Source: a virus. From it: a DNA stretch of 24,209 nt. The stretch lies in IMG/VR virus record IMGVR_UViG_3300023235_000129, positions 1-24,209 of that record; one strand, written 5' to 3'. Of the stretch, positions 21,818 through 24,209 are shown piece by piece. How positions within the stretch are numbered: the stretch's first letter is position 1; every line of letters begins with the position of its first letter. A program made the position numbers and the translations under genes. The notes beneath the pieces were generated by a model. It did not search any database. It worked only from the letters and a program-made list of their open reading frames with translations, and was not told the origin of the DNA.

Positions 21818-23734
21818 ATGACTGCTATTAAACGAGTAATGATGGCAGCGGCAGGGCAGGGGGGCGACCCTGTTTATGTCGAAGATGTGTTTAGCACTTG
21901 GCTTTACAAAGGAAATAGCTCGACACAGGTTATTACAAACGGGCTAGACCTAGATGAGTTCGGTGGTCTTGTGTGGGGGAAAAGTAGAACATTGACTGCA
22001 AGACATACTTTGACCGACACTGTTCGAGGAGCCACTAACGCTCTAGGTTCTAATATAACTAATGGAACGGTGGTGGATCCAGCCGGAGTGACTTCGTTTT
22101 CTTCTACTGGATTCACGGTGGGAAACGATTCTAATTACAATAATAGCTCACACTATTATGCCTCATGGACATTCCGCAAAGAAGCCGGCTTCTTTGACAT
22201 AGTAACCTACACAGGCACAGGCTCGGCTCATGCTATCGACCATGCTCTAGGGTCTACACCGGGCTGTATATTTGTCAAGAACCTATCGGCTGCCGATGAT
22301 TGGAAGGTCTATCACAAGTCCAACACAGCAAACCCTGAGACAGATTACCTAGTCTTAAACACCACGGCGGCTACAGTAGATGACGCGACTGTTTGGAATG
22401 ACACAGCACCAACGGCTACGCAATTCACGGTAGGCACACACTCTGACGTAAACACAAGCGGGGAGGACTATGTAGCCTACATATTCGCAGACGACGACGA
22501 ATCATTCGGCGTAGCCGGTAACGAGAGCATTATTAAGTGTGGGAGTTATACAGGTGATGGAGCCGCAGCAGGACAGCAAATATCTTTAGGATGGGAGCCA
22601 CAATATGTTCTATGGAAACCAACCAATGTGGCAGCAATCTGGAACGTCTACGACATTATGCGTGGTTGGGATGTAGGAGGTAACGACCAATACTTATTCC
22701 TCAATACAACTAACCCTGAATCAGACCTAGAGAATGGAAGTCCTAACGCTGACGGGATGTTAATGCTTGGCAATAACAGTAATATTAGTGCTAGGGACTA
22801 CGTCTACATAGCAATACGCCGACCGATGAAAGTACCCGAGAGTGCTAGTGAGGTATTTGCTATTGACCAAGGAGATGGCACTGGCGGGTCTGGAGTTAAT
22901 GCTTTTACTTCTGGCTTTCCTGTTGATTGGGGGTTTTTCAAATCAAACTCAGTACAGAGTTGGGTTACTAGTACAAGGCTAACACAAGGTAAAGAACTTA
23001 ACTTTGACGTTACTAACGCTGAAGGTAGTGCTTCCGCAATGGCTTTTGACTACATGGATGGTTGGTATAATAACGCTAGGACTACTGCGTTTTATTCGTG
23101 GATGTTCAAGAGAGCGCCAGAGTTCATGGATGTTGTTGCTTATACTGGCACAGGCTCGGCGCATACTGAGGCGCACGGGTTAGCAGTTACTCCTGAGCTG
23201 ATCATAATCAAGAACAGGGATGCCGCAGATGCTTGGGCTGTATATAACTCGACGGTAGACGAGACTGATTACTTAGTTTTAAACACTACGGCGGCGGTTG
23301 TCGATGATGCAACTTTCTGGAACGACACAGCACCAACGTCCTCAGTCTTTACTGTAGGAACCAACGTGGCGGTGAACACGTCCGCAGAGAGTTTTATTGC
23401 CTATCTATTCGCAACCCTAGCCGGAGTCTCTAAAGTAGGCAGCTACACAGGCACAGCAGCAACACTTACTATTGACTGTGGATTTGCAGCAGGTAGTAGC
23501 TTTATTCTTATTAAGAGAACAGACGCTACAGGGGGCTGGTACTTGTGGGATTCTGTTAGAGGAATTATAGCCGGTGACGATCCTTACTTCCTACTGAACT
23601 CAACAGCAGCAGAAGTAACAGACAAGGATTGGATAGACCCACACGCCTCTGGATTCCAACTAAGTAACGAAGCCTCTAATCTAGTAAACGTAGACGGTAG
23701 TGAGTATATCTTCTTAGCAATAGCAGCTATATAA
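21818..23734 (+). CDS. Six-repeat tail fibre / receptor-contact type protein
   Basis: After a 27-residue lead, the 638-residue protein is built of six divergent repeats of about 85-100 residues: 28-119, 126-224, 239-334, 345-431, 437-532 and 538-637. Each follows the plan Y-x-G-x-G, a hydrophobic strand ending I/V-K (FVKN, LWKP, FFKS, IIKN, LIKR), then W-x-V/L-Y-D, x-Y-L-x-L-N-T-T/S, F-x-V/L-x, and a closing Y-x-x-A/Y-x-F/I-A. Repeats 2 and 5 are nearly the same, with YTGTGSAH, TDYLVLNTTAA and WNDTAPT in both. No signal peptide or enzyme motif is seen. It is probably a long fibre or adhesin made of beta-sandwich modules; receptor binding is inferred. Confidence 0.7.
   Translation: MTAIKRVMMAAAGQGGDPVYVEDVFSTWLYKGNSSTQVITNGLDLDEFGGLVWGKSRTLTARHTLTDTVRGATNALGSNITNGTVVDPAGVTSFSSTGFTVGNDSNYNNSSHYYASWTFRKEAGFFDIVTYTGTGSAHAIDHALGSTPGCIFVKNLSAADDWKVYHKSNTANPETDYLVLNTTAATVDDATVWNDTAPTATQFTVGTHSDVNTSGEDYVAYIFADDDESFGVAGNESIIKCGSYTGDGAAAGQQISLGWEPQYVLWKPTNVAAIWNVYDIMRGWDVGGNDQYLFLNTTNPESDLENGSPNADGMLMLGNNSNISARDYVYIAIRRPMKVPESASEVFAIDQGDGTGGSGVNAFTSGFPVDWGFFKSNSVQSWVTSTRLTQGKELNFDVTNAEGSASAMAFDYMDGWYNNARTTAFYSWMFKRAPEFMDVVAYTGTGSAHTEAHGLAVTPELIIIKNRDAADAWAVYNSTVDETDYLVLNTTAAVVDDATFWNDTAPTSSVFTVGTNVAVNTSAESFIAYLFATLAGVSKVGSYTGTAATLTIDCGFAAGSSFILIKRTDATGGWYLWDSVRGIIAGDDPYFLLNSTAAEVTDKDWIDPHASGFQLSNEASNLVNVDGSEYIFLAIAAI
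22208..22489 (+). repeat. Repeat 2 of the fibre gene (closest copy is at 23141)
   Basis: This copy encodes residues 131-224. At DNA level it shares long near-identical runs with 23141-23413, for example GGCACAGGCTCGGC and GACACAGCACCAACG exactly, while other codons differ synonymously (TACCTAGTCTTAAAC against TACTTAGTTTTAAAC). This suggests an internal duplication younger than the other repeats, or gene conversion. Confidence 0.75.
23141..23413 (+). repeat. Repeat 5 of the fibre gene (closest copy is at 22208)
   Basis: This copy encodes residues 442-532 and pairs with repeat 2. Shared peptides include YTGTGSAH, DYLVLNTTAA, VDDAT and WNDTAPT. Three residues are missing relative to repeat 2 (the ANPE region). 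Confidence 0.75.
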
Positions 23735-23743
23735 GGAACTGAA

Positions 23744-24209
23744 ATGACAAAGTACATTAATATAGAAACACAAGAAGTCAGTACCGATAGAGCTATTATT
23801 GATTCTATTAAGAGGACCACTTCGATAGGCCCAAACACATTAGCAGAACGTGGTTGGGTTCCTGTCTTGCCATCTCCTAAGCCTACTCCATCAACTAGCT
23901 TAAAAGTAGTGGTTAGTAATGGGGTGGTTCAAGATGCTAAAGGCAACTGGGTAGATGGTTATACCGAAGTCGATATGTTCTCCGATGACGATGAAAGCAC
24001 CAAGGCTGAGAAGGAGGCTGTCTATCTTGCCAAGATCGAAGCTGATAAGGCAGCGGCAGAGAAGGAAGCGTCCAAGCTCACAGGCATAGAGATACTAGGC
24101 GTTATGTGTTCAGCGACTAAAGAAGATCAAAATGGGATGCTGGCTATAGGCTTCGATAAGCTAACAAACACTATGGCTGGCACCAAAATGGGTTCGACCG
24201 TCATGAAGT
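23744..24209 (+). CDS. Partial fibre-assembly-type protein with DUF4376-like domain (runs off the window)
   Basis: ATG 23744 follows AAGGAA and the frame is open to the window end, giving 155 residues without a stop. The N-terminus is MTKYINIETQEVSTDRA, then NTLAERGWVPVLPSPKPTPS. A lysine/alanine/glutamate helix (STKAEKEAVYLAKIEADKAAAEKEASKL, about 85-112) leads into GIEILGVMCSATKEDQNGMLAIG (114-136). That is the same arrangement as residues 76-123 of the 176-residue protein at 20853. It probably completes a DUF4376-like domain beyond the window. A role as a fibre-assembly or fibre-associated factor for the upstream repeat protein is inferred from order. Confidence 0.68.
   Translation, partial: MTKYINIETQEVSTDRAIIDSIKRTTSIGPNTLAERGWVPVLPSPKPTPSTSLKVVVSNGVVQDAKGNWVDGYTEVDMFSDDDESTKAEKEAVYLAKIEADKAAAEKEASKLTGIEILGVMCSATKEDQNGMLAIGFDKLTNTMAGTKMGSTVMK

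Noticed and set aside
18554-24209. Diversity-generating retroelement (as in some podovirus tail genes)
   Set aside because: No reverse transcriptase, no template/variable repeat pair and no C-type-lectin-like end domain could be seen; the only DNA repeats are module duplications with mainly synonymous differences.
1-24209. tRNA genes, CRISPR arrays, integrase or attachment sites
   Set aside because: The largest gap between genes is under 200 nt and is filled by leader hairpins; no cloverleaf, array or integrase motif was seen.

Overview
The window is about 24 kb of a tailed-phage (podovirus-type) genome: the DNA-packaging, head, neck, ejection-protein and tail-fibre modules. Apart from one embedded antisense gene, everything is on the + strand in tight stop/start-overlapping order. 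There is no host gene, tRNA or integrase. The neck order (P22 gp4-like, gp10-like, small protein, gp14-like, then three large ejection-type proteins) is P22-like, while the major capsid protein resembles Mu gpT. The phage is therefore a mosaic of the kind common in environmental, often marine, podoviruses. The host cannot be read from the sequence.

Layout. 1-2.3 kb: large terminase interrupted exactly in its Walker A P-loop by a 280-residue intein. 2.3-6.6 kb: a 43-residue four-cysteine protein missed by length filters, portal, a small protein, a GroES-like co-chaperonin, scaffold, and a 170-residue protein. 6.6-6.8 kb: a structured RNA leader. 6.8-8.3 kb: decoration-type protein and major capsid protein, closed by an intrinsic terminator. 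8.4-10.7 kb: a beta-helix protein and three small unassigned or structural proteins. 10.7-18.6 kb: the neck and ejection cassette. 18.6-24.2 kb: a head-binding tail protein with chitin-binding-like modules, two DUF4376-like assembly-type proteins (the second cut by the window end), a small fibre protein and a protein made of six repeats.

The most striking element is in the terminase. Between the two splicing domains of the intein, where inteins usually carry a sense-strand homing endonuclease, an HNH homing endonuclease gene lies in reverse orientation. It has its own perfect extended -10 promoter, an AAGGAG ribosome site and a GTG start, all written on the antisense strand of the intein's C-terminal splicing domain. 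The sense frame stays open across all of it. The endonuclease would be expressed independently of the terminase, while protein splicing hides the insertion.

A second cluster of unusual signals is the leader of the capsid genes. It holds a 24-bp hairpin with strand-specific G-U pairs, followed by a long hairpin that fully buries the Shine-Dalgarno of the decoration gene and competes with a local hairpin. This is a candidate timing switch for capsid translation. All functional names are from motif and gene-order recognition by eye; no database search was run.
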